DNA from: Allobosea sp. LC85
GTDB lineage: Bacteria; Pseudomonadota; Alphaproteobacteria; Rhizobiales; Beijerinckiaceae
Assembly: GCF_000735605.1 (NCBI RefSeq)
Contig: NZ_JPKG01000028.1
Coordinates: forward strand, 186,001-250,000
Reading direction: 5' to 3'
DNA: 64,000 nt
Below the pieces are notes generated by a model. The model did no database searches. It was not told the origin of the DNA and worked only from the letters and a program-made list of their open reading frames with translations. Position 1 is the stretch's first letter. Each line of letters begins with the position of its first letter. The position numbers and the translations under genes were made by a program. Shown here one piece after another: positions 27,049 through 36,105 of this stretch.

Positions 27049-27123
27049 ATGACTGAAGCAACATCGAAGAGAATGGATCTTCATCTTCACGCGAGTGCGC
27101 CTGATTGCGCGCATCGATGTTGA
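27049..27123 (+). CDS. Putative 24-residue leader peptide with C-terminal cysteines
   Basis: A 24-codon frame begins with ATG behind GGAG at suitable spacing and ends with APDCAHRC before TGA, so two of its last five residues are cysteine; the middle reads RMDLHLHASAP. It lies 262 bases before the first enzyme gene of an operon I interpret as organosulfur salvage. Short upstream peptides with RxDLxL-like and C-terminal cysteine features are known from sulfur operons in Actinobacteria, where ribosome stalling at cysteine codons reports cysteine shortage. Whether this one is translated is unknown; no clear terminator/antiterminator pair could be drawn by eye. Confidence 0.45.
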   Translation: MTEATSKRMDLHLHASAPDCAHRC

Positions 27124-27384
27124 ACGCCCCCGCCCGCCGGGCCTGAACAGGCACCCGCCGCGCCCCCTCTGATCCCGCGTGGGTAACGCCGCGCAACTCG
27201 GCCACGGCGGAGCCGTCAACGCCCCCTGTGCGGATCAGGCACCGCTCTCAGCCCGACAGCAACGTCCCCGCCCCTCGTCTCGGTCCGGCCCCTGGCCGGC
27301 TCGGCCGGCGAACGCATGGCTTGCTCAGCAGCCGTCGCCAGAACGCTCCGCCCAAACCCGCCCGCATGGCTTGAAGGAAACCCC

Positions 27385-27954
27385 ATGAGCATCGTCACGC
27401 GCTTGCCGACAGCTTCGCCCCCCGTTCGCGACGAGGCAGCCGCATTCCGTGCCGCGTTCCGTCATCTCGCCGGCGGGGTCAGCGTCGTCACGACCGGTGC
27501 AGGCGAGGACCGAACCGGTCTCACGGCCACCTCGGTCGCCTCGCTCTCGGCCGAGCCTCCGACCGTCATCTTCGGGCTCAACCGCACATCGTCGAGCTAC
27601 GCCGCTCTGCAGCGGCACCGAAATTTCGGCATCAACTTCCTGAACGCGGCGCAGAAGCAGATCGCGGATCGCTTCGCCGGACGAAACGGCGAGAAGGGCG
27701 CCGAGCGCTTCCGGCAAGCCGAATGGACCACCGCCGCAACCGGCGCCCCACTCCTGGTCGGCGCGCTCGCCTCCCTCGACTGCGAGGTCGAGGAACTGAT
27801 CGAGCGCCATTCCCACAGCATCGTCATCGGCCGCGTGCGGGCCGTCAGATTCGGCGCCGACGAAGCAGCCCTCGTCTACTGGCGCGGCGACTACGAGCGC
27901 CTCGGCTGGATGGCGGAAGAGGCTGCGGCAGCGCTCGGGTTGCGAGCCCTCTGA
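27385..27954 (+). CDS. Flavin reductase-like FMN-binding protein
   Basis: A 189-residue protein of the flavin reductase-like (HpaC/NtaB) family: AFRHLAGGVSVVTTGAGEDRTGLTATSVASLSAEPPTV split over the typical N-terminal half, then NFGINFLNAAQ and the C-terminal HSIVIGRVRAVRFG with W in the last third. It supplies reduced FMN to two-component monooxygenases. I chose ATG at 27385 (GAAGGA upstream); an earlier in-frame ATG at 27316 would add 23 residues of no visible function. It is the first enzyme gene of a unit that contains three luciferase-like monooxygenases, its probable clients. Confidence 0.88.
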   Translation: MSIVTRLPTASPPVRDEAAAFRAAFRHLAGGVSVVTTGAGEDRTGLTATSVASLSAEPPTVIFGLNRTSSSYAALQRHRNFGINFLNAAQKQIADRFAGRNGEKGAERFRQAEWTTAATGAPLLVGALASLDCEVEELIERHSHSIVIGRVRAVRFGADEAALVYWRGDYERLGWMAEEAAAALGLRAL

Positions 27955-27997
27955 AACCGTCCAGCCCCCTACCCGCACATTCACGAAAGCCGCTCCG

Positions 27998-29002
27998 ATG
28001 ACCTTTCGCCTCAGCCTGCTCGAAAAGAGCCCCGTCTTCGACGACGAGACCGGCAGCATTGCCCTCGCCCGCTCCGTCGCGCTTGCACAAAATGCGGAGC
28101 GCTGGGGTTATCACCGTTTCTGGGTCGCCGAGCATCATGGTATGGCGGGCGTCGCCAGCGCATCGCCTGAAGTGCTGGCGGCCTATATCCTGGCCAGCAC
28201 CTCGCGCATCCGGGTCGGTTCGGGCGGCGTCCTGCTCCAGCATTACAGCCCCTACAAGGTGGCGGAGAACTTCCACGTCCTCGCCGCGCTCGCACCGGGC
28301 CGGGTCGATCTCGGCATCGGCAAGGCACCGGGGGGACTGCCGCTGGCGACGCGCGCGCTGCAATGGGGACATGATCCCGCGGTCCGACGCGACTTCAGCG
28401 CGCAGCTGCGCCAACTCGGCGCCTATCTCGATCACGGAACGGACCCAGGCCAGGCCCTCGAGAGGCCGCTTGCAACGCCGCTGCCGCCCGAGGCCCCGGA
28501 GTGCTTCCTGCTCGGCGGCAGCCCGGAGAGCGCGCGACTTGCCGCCGAACAGGGCTGGCAGTTCGTCTTTGCCGGCCAACTCAATGGCGATCACGCGGCG
28601 ATCGAGGCGAGCATCGAGGCTTTCACCAAGGCAGGCGGCCCCGGCACGCCGCTCCTCGCCGTGACCGCGCTGGCGGCCGAGAGCAACGAGGAGGCGGAAC
28701 GGATCGCGGACGGGCTGCAGATCGTGCGCCTCCATCTCGACGACGGCCAGGCTCTCAATGTCGGCAGCGAGGAGCAGGCCGCGGAATATGCCCGGCAAGC
28801 GGGCGTGGGCTCCTACCGCACCGAGCTGCGTCGACCGAGCATCGTCGCCGGCACGCCGGCCCGGGTCCGGCGCGAACTCGATGCGCTGCACCGGCGCTTC
28901 GGCATCAGCGAATTCATCCTCGATACGCCGGCAGCCGCCCGGCAGCAGCGGCTCGCGTCGATCGCGCTACTCGCCGACGAGGTTCTGGCTGCCGCGGCCT
29001 GA
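27998..29002 (+). CDS. Luciferase-like flavin-dependent monooxygenase (MsnO8/YtmO type)
   Basis: A 334-residue LLM-class enzyme. Family marks are [54 protein letters not shown] and [13 protein letters not shown]. These proteins use reduced FMN from a partner reductase and oxygen. B. subtilis YtmO, in the ytmI-ytnM operon, belongs to the same broad class. Follows the flavin reductase by 43 bases. The exact substrate is not visible; context favours a sulfur compound derived from cysteine. Confidence 0.88.
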   Translation: MTFRLSLLEKSPVFDDETGSIALARSVALAQNAERWGYHRFWVAEHHGMAGVASASPEVLAAYILASTSRIRVGSGGVLLQHYSPYKVAENFHVLAALAPGRVDLGIGKAPGGLPLATRALQWGHDPAVRRDFSAQLRQLGAYLDHGTDPGQALERPLATPLPPEAPECFLLGGSPESARLAAEQGWQFVFAGQLNGDHAAIEASIEAFTKAGGPGTPLLAVTALAAESNEEAERIADGLQIVRLHLDDGQALNVGSEEQAAEYARQAGVGSYRTELRRPSIVAGTPARVRRELDALHRRFGISEFILDTPAAARQQRLASIALLADEVLAAAA

Positions 29003-29028
29003 TCACTCTCTCCATCGGAGCACGTTCC

Positions 29029-30381
29029 ATGAGCAAGAAACCCATCACGTTCGGCATCATGCTGCAGGGCCCGGGCAGCCATATGAATTCCTGGCGCCAT
29101 CCCAGCAGCCCCGCCGATGCCAGCGTCAATTTCGACTTCTTCGTCCGCACCGCCCGCAAGGCGGAGGCAGCCGGCATCGCCTTCGCCTTCGTCGCCGACG
29201 GGCTCTACATCAACGACAAGTCGATCCCGCATTTCCTGAACCGCTTCGAGCCGCTGACGATCCTGTCGGCGCTGGCCGCTTCGACCAGCAAGCTCGGCCT
29301 CGTCGGCACCGTCTCGACCTCCTACAGCGACCCGTTCACCATCGCGCGCCAATTCGGCTCGCTCGACCTGATCTCGGGCGGGCGCGCCGGCTGGAATGCG
29401 GTGACCTCTCCGCTCGAAGGCTCGGGCCGCAACTATAGCCGGCCGCATCCTGAGCATGCGCTGCGCTACGAGATCGCCACCGAATATCTCGACGTCATCA
29501 AGGGGCTCTGGGATTCCTGGGACGACGATGCCTTCCCGCGGGACCGCGAGAGCGGCGTCTTCTTCGACAAGGCCAGGTTGCACACGCTTGGGCACAAGGG
29601 CCGTTTCTTCCAGGTCGAGGGCCCGCTGAACATTTCCCGCTCGGCGCAAGGGCAGCCGGTCGTCTTCCAGGCGGGCGCCTCGGACGCCGGGATCGGGCTC
29701 GCCGGCAAGCATGCCGACGCCGTCTTCAGCAACAATGTCGCGATCGAGGAGGCGCAGAGCTTCTATCGCAGCATCAAGAACAGCGCCGTCGCCCATGGCC
29801 GCAGCGCCAGCGACATCAAGGTCTTTCCGGGCATCGGCCCGATCGTGGGAGCGAGCGAGCGGGAAGCCGAGGAGAAATACCGCGCCATCCGCGATCTCGT
29901 CTCGATCAACGAGGCCCTGCTCTATCTCGGTCGCTTCTTCGACCATCACGATTTCAGCGCCTACTCGCTCGATCAGCCGTTTCCCGAGCTGGGCGAGATC
30001 GGCAAGAACAGCTTCCGCTCGACCACGGACCGCATCAAGCGCAATGCGGTCCTGAAGGGCCTGAGCCTGCGCGAGGTCGCTCTCGAAGCCACCACACCGC
30101 GGACCGATTTCATCGGCACGGCCGAGGCCGTCGCTGAGCGGATCATTCACCGTGTCGAACAGCAGGCGGCGGATGGCTTCATCCTGGGCTTCCCGGTGAT
30201 CGCCGAGGGTTTCGACGATTTCACCCGGCTCGTCATCCCGGTGCTCGAGGAACGCGGGGTCTATGACCGCAGCTTGCCCGGCGCGACGCTGCGCGACCAT
30301 CTCGGCCTGCCGCGCCGGGAAAGCCGCCATGCCGGCGGAGGCACGCAACAGCAGGCCGCACTGACGCGGTCAGCCGGTTGA
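29029..30381 (+). CDS. NtaA/SnaA/DszA/YtnJ-family flavin monooxygenase
   Basis: A 450-residue monooxygenase of the NtaA/SnaA/SoxA/DszA family, recognised from [59 protein letters not shown] and [20 protein letters not shown]. Length matches the family (about 440-460). The upstream-open frame overlaps the previous gene; ATG at 29029 is the natural start. B. subtilis YtnJ, an S-alkylcysteine dealkylating monooxygenase, and DszA both act on carbon-sulfur compounds. Together with the acetyltransferase and amidohydrolase downstream, this is the best candidate for C-S bond oxidation of an N-acetylated S-alkylcysteine. Confidence 0.9.
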   Translation: MSKKPITFGIMLQGPGSHMNSWRHPSSPADASVNFDFFVRTARKAEAAGIAFAFVADGLYINDKSIPHFLNRFEPLTILSALAASTSKLGLVGTVSTSYSDPFTIARQFGSLDLISGGRAGWNAVTSPLEGSGRNYSRPHPEHALRYEIATEYLDVIKGLWDSWDDDAFPRDRESGVFFDKARLHTLGHKGRFFQVEGPLNISRSAQGQPVVFQAGASDAGIGLAGKHADAVFSNNVAIEEAQSFYRSIKNSAVAHGRSASDIKVFPGIGPIVGASEREAEEKYRAIRDLVSINEALLYLGRFFDHHDFSAYSLDQPFPELGEIGKNSFRSTTDRIKRNAVLKGLSLREVALEATTPRTDFIGTAEAVAERIIHRVEQQAADGFILGFPVIAEGFDDFTRLVIPVLEERGVYDRSLPGATLRDHLGLPRRESRHAGGGTQQQAALTRSAG

Positions 30382-30394
30382 GCTGGGCAAAGAC

Positions 30395-31588
30395 ATGACC
30401 TTCCACACACCAAGCCTCGGCCAGCCAGAGCGCGAAGACGCGGCACGAGGCATCGCAGCCTTTGCCGACGCGTTCATCGCATTGCGCCGCGATCTTCACC
30501 GCCATCCCGAGCTCGCTTTCGCGGAGAAGCGGACCAGCGCGCTCGTCGCCGAACATCTCGCCGGATGGGGATACGAGGTCACGACCGGTCTCGCCGGCAC
30601 CGGCGTCGTGGCGACGCTCCGGCACGGCAACGGCGAACGCCGGCTCGGCATCCGCGCCGATATGGACGCCCTGCCGATCCAGGAAGCAACAGGCCTGGCC
30701 CATGCCAGCATCCATACCGGCGCGATGCATGCCTGCGGCCATGACGGGCATACCGCGATCCTGCTGGCGGCAGCGCGCTATCTCGCCGAAAGCGGGCGCT
30801 TCTCCGGCACGCTGAACCTGATCTTCCAGCCGGCCGAGGAGATCGGCGCCGGCGCCCGCAAGTTGATCGACGAGGGGCTGTTCGAGCGCTTCCCCAGCGA
30901 CGCCGTCTTCGGCCTGCACAACTGGCCGGGCGTGCCCGCCGGACAATTCGGCTTCATCGCCGGTCCGGCGATGGCCTCGGTCGATCAGGCGCAGATCACC
31001 GTACTCGGCAAGGGTGGGCACGGAGCGGCTCCCCATGAGACGGTCGACCCGGTCGTTGCCGCCGCCTCGGTGATCACGGCGCTGCAGAGCGTGGTCTCCC
31101 GCAACATCGACCCGCTGGAGGCTGCCGTCGTCACCGTCGGCTCGATCCATGGCGGCACCGCTTCGAACGTCATCCCCGACAGCGTCGAGCTCAGGCTGAC
31201 GATCCGCTCCTTCAGCAGCGCGGTCCGCGCGCAGTTGCAGCAGCGCATTCCGGCGCTGGCGCGTGCACAGGCAGAGAGCTTTGGCGCACAGGCAGAGGTC
31301 CGCTACCGGCTCGGCTTCCCCGCTCTCGTCAACCACGAGGCAGAAACCGTCTTCGCACGGGAGGTTGCGGTGGCGACCTTTGGCGAAGAGCGGATCGAGC
31401 GGAATTTCAGGCCCCGCACCGCCAGCGAGGATTTCGCCTTCATCTCGGAGGCTCGCCCCGGCAGCTACCTCTTCGTCGGCAACGGCGACAGCGCCCCACT
31501 GCACAACCCTCACTACGATTTCGACGACGCCGTCCTGGCCCCCGCGGCGACCTACTGGGCCGCGCTCGCGCAGGCCTACCTCTCCTGA
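30395..31588 (+). CDS. M20-family amidohydrolase (N-acyl amino acid deacylase, SndA/YtnL-like)
   Basis: A 397-residue M20D metallopeptidase: RRDLHRHPELAFAEKRTS, GIRADMDALPIQE, the metal site AMHACGHDGHTA, catalytic glutamates in IFQPAEEIGAG, and KGGHGAAPHETVDPVVAA in the dimerisation domain. Such enzymes remove acyl groups from amino acids such as N-acetylcysteine derivatives or hippurate. Cytoplasmic. It lies 13 bases after the monooxygenase and before an acetyltransferase, the same acetylate-oxidise-deacetylate set seen in B. subtilis S-alkylcysteine salvage. Confidence 0.9.
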   Translation: MTFHTPSLGQPEREDAARGIAAFADAFIALRRDLHRHPELAFAEKRTSALVAEHLAGWGYEVTTGLAGTGVVATLRHGNGERRLGIRADMDALPIQEATGLAHASIHTGAMHACGHDGHTAILLAAARYLAESGRFSGTLNLIFQPAEEIGAGARKLIDEGLFERFPSDAVFGLHNWPGVPAGQFGFIAGPAMASVDQAQITVLGKGGHGAAPHETVDPVVAAASVITALQSVVSRNIDPLEAAVVTVGSIHGGTASNVIPDSVELRLTIRSFSSAVRAQLQQRIPALARAQAESFGAQAEVRYRLGFPALVNHEAETVFAREVAVATFGEERIERNFRPRTASEDFAFISEARPGSYLFVGNGDSAPLHNPHYDFDDAVLAPAATYWAALAQAYLS

Positions 31589-31611
31589 AACCGCCGGAAA
31601 GGCAGCCCATC

Positions 31612-32154
31612 ATGGCCGATAGCTTCATTTACACCACGCCGCTCGACGCGCGCTCGCAGCCCCTGATCGAAGCACTGACCTGGGAATACGCGACCCGCTA
31701 TGGCAGCACATTCGGCGAGCCGCCCGGCGCCGAGATGAGCCGCTATCCGGCCGAGCTGTTCGCGCCGGCGGACGGAAACTTCGTACTGCTTGTCCGCGAC
31801 GGGCGCACCATCGGCGGCGGCGCCTTCAAGCGCTACGACCAGCACACCGCCGAGCTGAAACGGATCTGGACCCATGCCGATTTCCGTCGTCAGGGGCTGG
31901 CCCGCAAGGTGATCGAGGAGCTTGAGGCGCAGGCGCAGCGCCAGGGCTACAGCAGGATCTATCTGACGACCGGCTTCCGGCAGCCCGAGGCCAAGGAACT
32001 CTATCTGCAGTCCGGCTACCGCCCCCTCTTCGACGTCACGGTTGATCCAGAAACCCACCGGAAGCTCCCCTTCGAAAAGGAACTCGGCCGGCTGGCGGGG
32101 CATCTGCCGCATGCGCCGGCCAGCGAGCGGCCGGGTGCCGCCGGTACGGCCTGA
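31612..32154 (+). CDS. GNAT N-acetyltransferase
   Basis: A 180-residue GNAT protein: [20 protein letters not shown], the acetyl-CoA binding motif A region [25 protein letters not shown] (Q/R-x-x-G-x-G/A form RRQGLA), and the C-terminal [11 protein letters not shown]. In the operon context it probably N-acetylates an imported S-alkylcysteine-type amino acid, as proposed for SnaA/YtmI in B. subtilis; this is inference. Separated by 23 bases from the amidohydrolase. Confidence 0.87.
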   Translation: MADSFIYTTPLDARSQPLIEALTWEYATRYGSTFGEPPGAEMSRYPAELFAPADGNFVLLVRDGRTIGGGAFKRYDQHTAELKRIWTHADFRRQGLARKVIEELEAQAQRQGYSRIYLTTGFRQPEAKELYLQSGYRPLFDVTVDPETHRKLPFEKELGRLAGHLPHAPASERPGAAGTA

Positions 32155-32215
32155 GCCTCTTTCGAGCCGACAGACAGCGGGTCAGACCGCCCCCAGCCTC
32201 CAGACGAGACCTGCC

Positions 32216-34018
32216 ATGACCCTGACAACCGATTTTCGCGCGCTCGATGCGTCTCCACCGCAACCTGCGCGAAAGAGCGACTACGCGCATTTCCGTGTCG
32301 TGCCGGCTAAGTACCCGGCGCGGACGGTCGGGACCGTGTTCTCGGTGATCGTGATCTTCGCGATCCTCAACTCGGTCCTCTCGAACCCGCGCTGGGGATG
32401 GGACGTCTTCGCCGAATGGTTCTTTGCCGAGCCGGTCCTGGCCGGCCTCGGACGCACCCTGCTGCTGACCTTGCTCGGCGCCACCTTCGGCTTCCTGCTC
32501 GGTACGGCGCTGGCGCTGGCGCGGGTCTCCGGCTCGCCCCTGCTGGGTTCGCTCTCCTGGGGTTATGTCTGGCTGTTCCGTTCGATCCCGCTGATCGTGC
32601 TGCTGCTGGTCCTGAACAATCTGGGCTATCTCTACGAGACGATCACCCTCGGCGTGCCCTTCACCGAGATTTCCTTCTTCAGCTACCAGACCACGCAGTT
32701 GCTCACGCCATTCGCGGCAGCCGTGCTCGGGCTGGCGCTCAATCAGGCAGCCTTCTGCTCCGAGATCATTCGCGGCGGCATCCTTTCCGTCGATCAGGGG
32801 CAGCTGGAAGCGGCAGCCGCACTCGGCCTGCCGCGCTCGCGCCAGGCGTCGCGGATCATCCTGCCACAGGCGATGCGCACCATCCTGCCGACCGGCTTCA
32901 ACGAGATCATCGGTTTGGCCAAGGGCACCTCGATGGTCTACATCCTGGCGCTGCCGGAGCTGTTCTACACGATCCAGATCATCTATCGCCGCAATCTGGA
33001 GGTGATCCCGCTGCTGATGGTCGCGACCGTCTGGTATCTGGTCATCCTCAGCGTCCTGTCCTTCATCCAGCATCATATCGAGCGCTATTACTCGAAGGGC
33101 GCGCTGCGCAATCCGCCACCGTCCCTGATCGGCAATGCCTTGGCAAAGCTGCGTCGCTCGGTAGCCCCGGCCGTGGCGCAGGCGCCGACCACCACATCAG
33201 CCCCGCTCTTTGTGCGGGAAGCGGGCACGCCGGTGAGCTGGGCCTCATTGGCCCGCAGCGGCGGCGAGGTTCGCATCCAGGCCGTCAGCAAGAGTTTCGG
33301 TCCGCTCAAGGTGCTGGACGATGTCAGTCTGACCATCCCGCGCGGCAGCGTTACCGTCATCCTCGGTCAGTCGGGCTCGGGTAAGTCGACCCTGCTACGC
33401 GCCATCAATCATCTCGAGCGCGTCGATGACGGCTTCGTCTCGATCGACGGCGAGTTGATCGGCTACCGTCAGGATGGCCACACGCTCTATGAGCTCAAGG
33501 AGAAGGATATCCTGAAGCGCCGCGTCGATGTCGGCATGGTGTTCCAGAACTTCAACCTGTTCCCGCATCTGACCGCTCTCGAGAACGTCATCGAGGCACC
33601 GATCTCGGTCCGGAACATCGGGCGCGACGAGGCTATCGCCCAGGCGCGCGAACTGCTTGCTCGGGTCGGCCTCTCCGAGAAGGCGGAAGCCTATCCGCGC
33701 CAGCTTTCCGGCGGCCAGCAGCAGCGCGTTGCGATTGCCCGCGCCCTCGCGCTCCGGCCGAAGGTCCTGCTCTTCGACGAGCCGACCTCGGCGCTCGATC
33801 CCGAGCTGGTCGGCGAGGTGCTCGACGTCATCAAGGAACTGGCCAGCTCCGGGACGACGCTGATCGTGGTCACGCATGAGATCGGTTTCGCCCGAGAGGT
33901 CGCCGACCGGGTCGTTTTCATGGAGCAGGGCCGCATTCTCGAAACCGGATCGCCCGAGAAGGTCTTTGGCGCTCCCGACCACCCGCGCACCCGCGAATTC
34001 CTCGCCAAGGTTCTCTAA
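32216..34018 (+). CDS. Fused amino acid ABC permease-ATPase
   Basis: A 600-residue fusion. Residues about 40-300 are a HisM/GlnP-type permease ([23 protein letters not shown], ...[22 protein letters not shown], the EAA loop). After a linker of about 60 residues a complete ABC ATPase follows: Walker [10 protein letters not shown], signature [15 protein letters not shown], Walker [15 protein letters not shown]-loop VVTHE. I start at ATG 32216; earlier in-frame codons overlap the acetyltransferase gene. A self-contained half-transporter of this type would dimerise, replacing separate TcyL, TcyM and TcyN-type subunits. It imports a polar amino acid, probably a cystine-like or S-substituted cysteine. 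Confidence 0.93.
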   Translation: MTLTTDFRALDASPPQPARKSDYAHFRVVPAKYPARTVGTVFSVIVIFAILNSVLSNPRWGWDVFAEWFFAEPVLAGLGRTLLLTLLGATFGFLLGTALALARVSGSPLLGSLSWGYVWLFRSIPLIVLLLVLNNLGYLYETITLGVPFTEISFFSYQTTQLLTPFAAAVLGLALNQAAFCSEIIRGGILSVDQGQLEAAAALGLPRSRQASRIILPQAMRTILPTGFNEIIGLAKGTSMVYILALPELFYTIQIIYRRNLEVIPLLMVATVWYLVILSVLSFIQHHIERYYSKGALRNPPPSLIGNALAKLRRSVAPAVAQAPTTTSAPLFVREAGTPVSWASLARSGGEVRIQAVSKSFGPLKVLDDVSLTIPRGSVTVILGQSGSGKSTLLRAINHLERVDDGFVSIDGELIGYRQDGHTLYELKEKDILKRRVDVGMVFQNFNLFPHLTALENVIEAPISVRNIGRDEAIAQARELLARVGLSEKAEAYPRQLSGGQQQRVAIARALALRPKVLLFDEPTSALDPELVGEVLDVIKELASSGTTLIVVTHEIGFAREVADRVVFMEQGRILETGSPEKVFGAPDHPRTREFLAKVL

Positions 34019-34116
34019 GGCCTGTTGACGCCTGGCCAGAATCGGAGAGCGCAGCGGGACCTGCGCTTCCCCGGATGATCCGAGCCTGTCCCGATCCCTC
34101 GCATGGAGTTTTCAGC

Positions 34117-35055
34117 ATGGCCGCAAGGACCAGATCCCTTTCGCTCGGCTTCGGCGCACTCGCCGCCGCAGCCGCCTTCCTCACCACCCCGGCCCTTGCC
34201 CAGCAGGTCTTCGATCTCAGCCCGGAACAGCCCGGCCGCCCCCGTACGGGGAAGAATGAGGAGGTGCTCAAGCTGATCGGCAAGGACGCCAAATTCGCGA
34301 GGGATGGCGTCTTCACGGTCGCGATTGCCTCGCAGCGCTTGCCCTTCGGCGCCTATGGCACCGACACCAGGACGCTGGTCGGCTCCGAGCCCGACATCGC
34401 CCAGCTCGTCGCCGACAGTCTTGGCCGGAAGCTCGAGATCGTCAGCGTCGCCTGGGCCGACTGGCCGCTTGGCGTCGCCTCCGGCAAATACGACGCCGCG
34501 ATCAGCAATGTGACCGTGACCGAGCAGCGCAAGGAGAAGTTCGACTTCTCGACCTATCGCAAGGATCTGCTCGGCTTCTACGTCAAGGCCAGCAACCCGA
34601 TCACCATCAAGGAGCCGAAGGACGTGGCCGGGCTCAAGGTCATCGTCGGCTCAGGCACCAACCAGGAGCAGATCCTGCTCCGTTGGAACGAGCAGAACGT
34701 CAAACAGGGACTGAAGCCGGTCGAGGTGCAGTATTACGACGATGACGTCGTGCTCTATCTCGCGCTCGAGACCGGCCGAGCCGACGCCTATCTCGGCCCC
34801 AACGCCCTGCTCAGCTTCAAGGCCGCCCGCGAAGGCAAGACCAGGCTCGCCGGCAATTTCAGCGGCGGCTGGCCGCTGCTGGCCGAGATCGCGGTGACGA
34901 CCCGCAAGGGCAACGGGCTGGCGGAAGCGATCACCCAGGCCCTCAACACCCAGATCGCCAACGGCAATTACGGCAAGGCGCTGACCCGCTGGAATCTCGG
35001 CCCCGAGGCGATCGAGAAATCCACCACCAACCCGCCTGGCTTGCCCAAGAGCTGA
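34117..35055 (+). CDS. Amino acid ABC substrate-binding protein, tandem copy 1
   Basis: A 312-residue family-3 binding protein with a signal peptide ending PALAQQ; start at ATG 34117 with GGAG upstream. The core contains LVGSEPDIAQLVADSLGRKL, WADWPLGVASGKYDAAISN and VTEQRKEKFDFSTYRKDLLG, the typical family-3 hinge and ligand region. It supplies the fused permease-ATPase directly upstream. A paralogue follows immediately. Confidence 0.9.
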   Translation: MAARTRSLSLGFGALAAAAAFLTTPALAQQVFDLSPEQPGRPRTGKNEEVLKLIGKDAKFARDGVFTVAIASQRLPFGAYGTDTRTLVGSEPDIAQLVADSLGRKLEIVSVAWADWPLGVASGKYDAAISNVTVTEQRKEKFDFSTYRKDLLGFYVKASNPITIKEPKDVAGLKVIVGSGTNQEQILLRWNEQNVKQGLKPVEVQYYDDDVVLYLALETGRADAYLGPNALLSFKAAREGKTRLAGNFSGGWPLLAEIAVTTRKGNGLAEAITQALNTQIANGNYGKALTRWNLGPEAIEKSTTNPPGLPKS

Positions 35056-35137
35056 CGCCCTTGCGCCGCCGCGCTCCAAGGCGGCGGCGCTGATGTCCTG
35101 CATCGAAGCGGCCAATTCTGGAACTGGAAAGACGATC

Positions 35138-36070
35138 ATGATCGGACGACGGGCCATTCTCTCGCTGCTGCTTGGGGCAGCGACCTCCTGCTGGGCCTCT
35201 GCTGCCGCGTTGGCGCAGTCCTTCGATCTCGGCCCGGAGCAGCCCGGCCGGGTTCGCACCGAGCGAAATGCCGAGGCAATCAGGGCTATCCCCAAGGGCT
35301 TTGCCTTCGTCGAGCCAGGCTCGCTCACCGTCGCGATAAGCCCGAGCGGTCCGCCGCTCGCCACCTATGCGACCGATGCGAGGACCGTGGTCGGCGCCGA
35401 CCCCGACTTCGCCCAGCTCATCGCCGACAGCCTCGGCCTGAAGCTCAATCTTCTGCCGATCGCCTGGGCCGACTGGCCGCTCGGGTTGGCCTCCGGCAAA
35501 TACGATGCGGTGATCTCGAATGTCGGCGTCACCGAGCAGCGCAAGGAGAAATTCGACTTCTCGACCTACCGGCAAGGTCTCCACGGCTTCTACGTGAAGG
35601 CCGATAGCCCAGTGACCTCCATCAAGGAACCCAAGGACGCGGCGGGCCTGCGCATCATCGTCGGCGCCGGCACCAACCAGGAGCGCATCCTGCTCGCATG
35701 GAGCAAGCTGAATGTCGCCGCCGGGCTGAGGCCACTCGACCTGCACTATTACGACGACGAGCCAACCAAACTGATCGCGCTGCTCGCCGGCCGCGCCGAC
35801 GTCATTGTCCAGCCGCATGCGCAACTGGTCTTCATTGCCGCACGCGACCGCAACATCCGGCGAGCCGGCACTCTCAGCGCCGGCTGGCCCCTCAAATCGG
35901 ATGTCGCGATTACGACACGCAAGGGCAGCGGTCTCGTCGACGCGCTGACTGCCGCCACCAATGGCCTGATCGCCACCGACAAATACCGTCAGGCGCTCGC
36001 GCGCTGGGGGCTGGAGGAGGAGGCTCTGGAACGCTCCGAGACCAATCCACCAGGCTTGCCCAAATCCTGA
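35138..36070 (+). CDS. Amino acid ABC substrate-binding protein, tandem copy 2
   Basis: A 310-residue family-3 binding protein, signal peptide ending AAALAQS, ATG at 35138 with GGAAAGA upstream. It matches the preceding gene along its length (WADWPLGLASGKYDAVISN; VTEQRKEKFDFSTYRQ; identical ending NPPGLPKS). Ligand-side differences (YYDDEPTKLIALLAGRADV against YYDDDVVLYLALETGRADA) suggest a somewhat different ligand. Two binding proteins for one importer parallels TcyJ and TcyK in the B. subtilis ytm operon. Confidence 0.9.
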   Translation: MIGRRAILSLLLGAATSCWASAAALAQSFDLGPEQPGRVRTERNAEAIRAIPKGFAFVEPGSLTVAISPSGPPLATYATDARTVVGADPDFAQLIADSLGLKLNLLPIAWADWPLGLASGKYDAVISNVGVTEQRKEKFDFSTYRQGLHGFYVKADSPVTSIKEPKDAAGLRIIVGAGTNQERILLAWSKLNVAAGLRPLDLHYYDDEPTKLIALLAGRADVIVQPHAQLVFIAARDRNIRRAGTLSAGWPLKSDVAITTRKGSGLVDALTAATNGLIATDKYRQALARWGLEEEALERSETNPPGLPKS

Positions 36071-36105
36071 AGCCTCCGTCCTCAATAGTGCCTTGCGAGT
36101 CCATC

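Larger units (their letters stand above)
26682..27384. other. 703-bp divergent spacer with leader of the flavin-enzyme operon
   Basis: No sizeable gene is convincing here; a 91-codon minus-strand frame at 26944-27219 lacks any family resemblance. The right half forms a long leader for the plus-strand operon: a candidate promoter (26895-26923), a perfect 18-bp palindrome (27006-27023), a 24-codon reading frame (27049-27123), then several short GC-rich stems such as GCCTG-AA-CAGGC (27141-27152) and ACGGC-GGA-GCCGT (27204-27216). The left half should contain the promoter of the hydrolase operon; I could not identify it. Confidence 0.6.

Noticed and set aside
26944..27219. 91-codon minus-strand frame in the large divergent spacer
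   Set aside because: Low-complexity Arg-rich start, no ribosome site noticed, no family resemblance, and it overlaps the leader elements.
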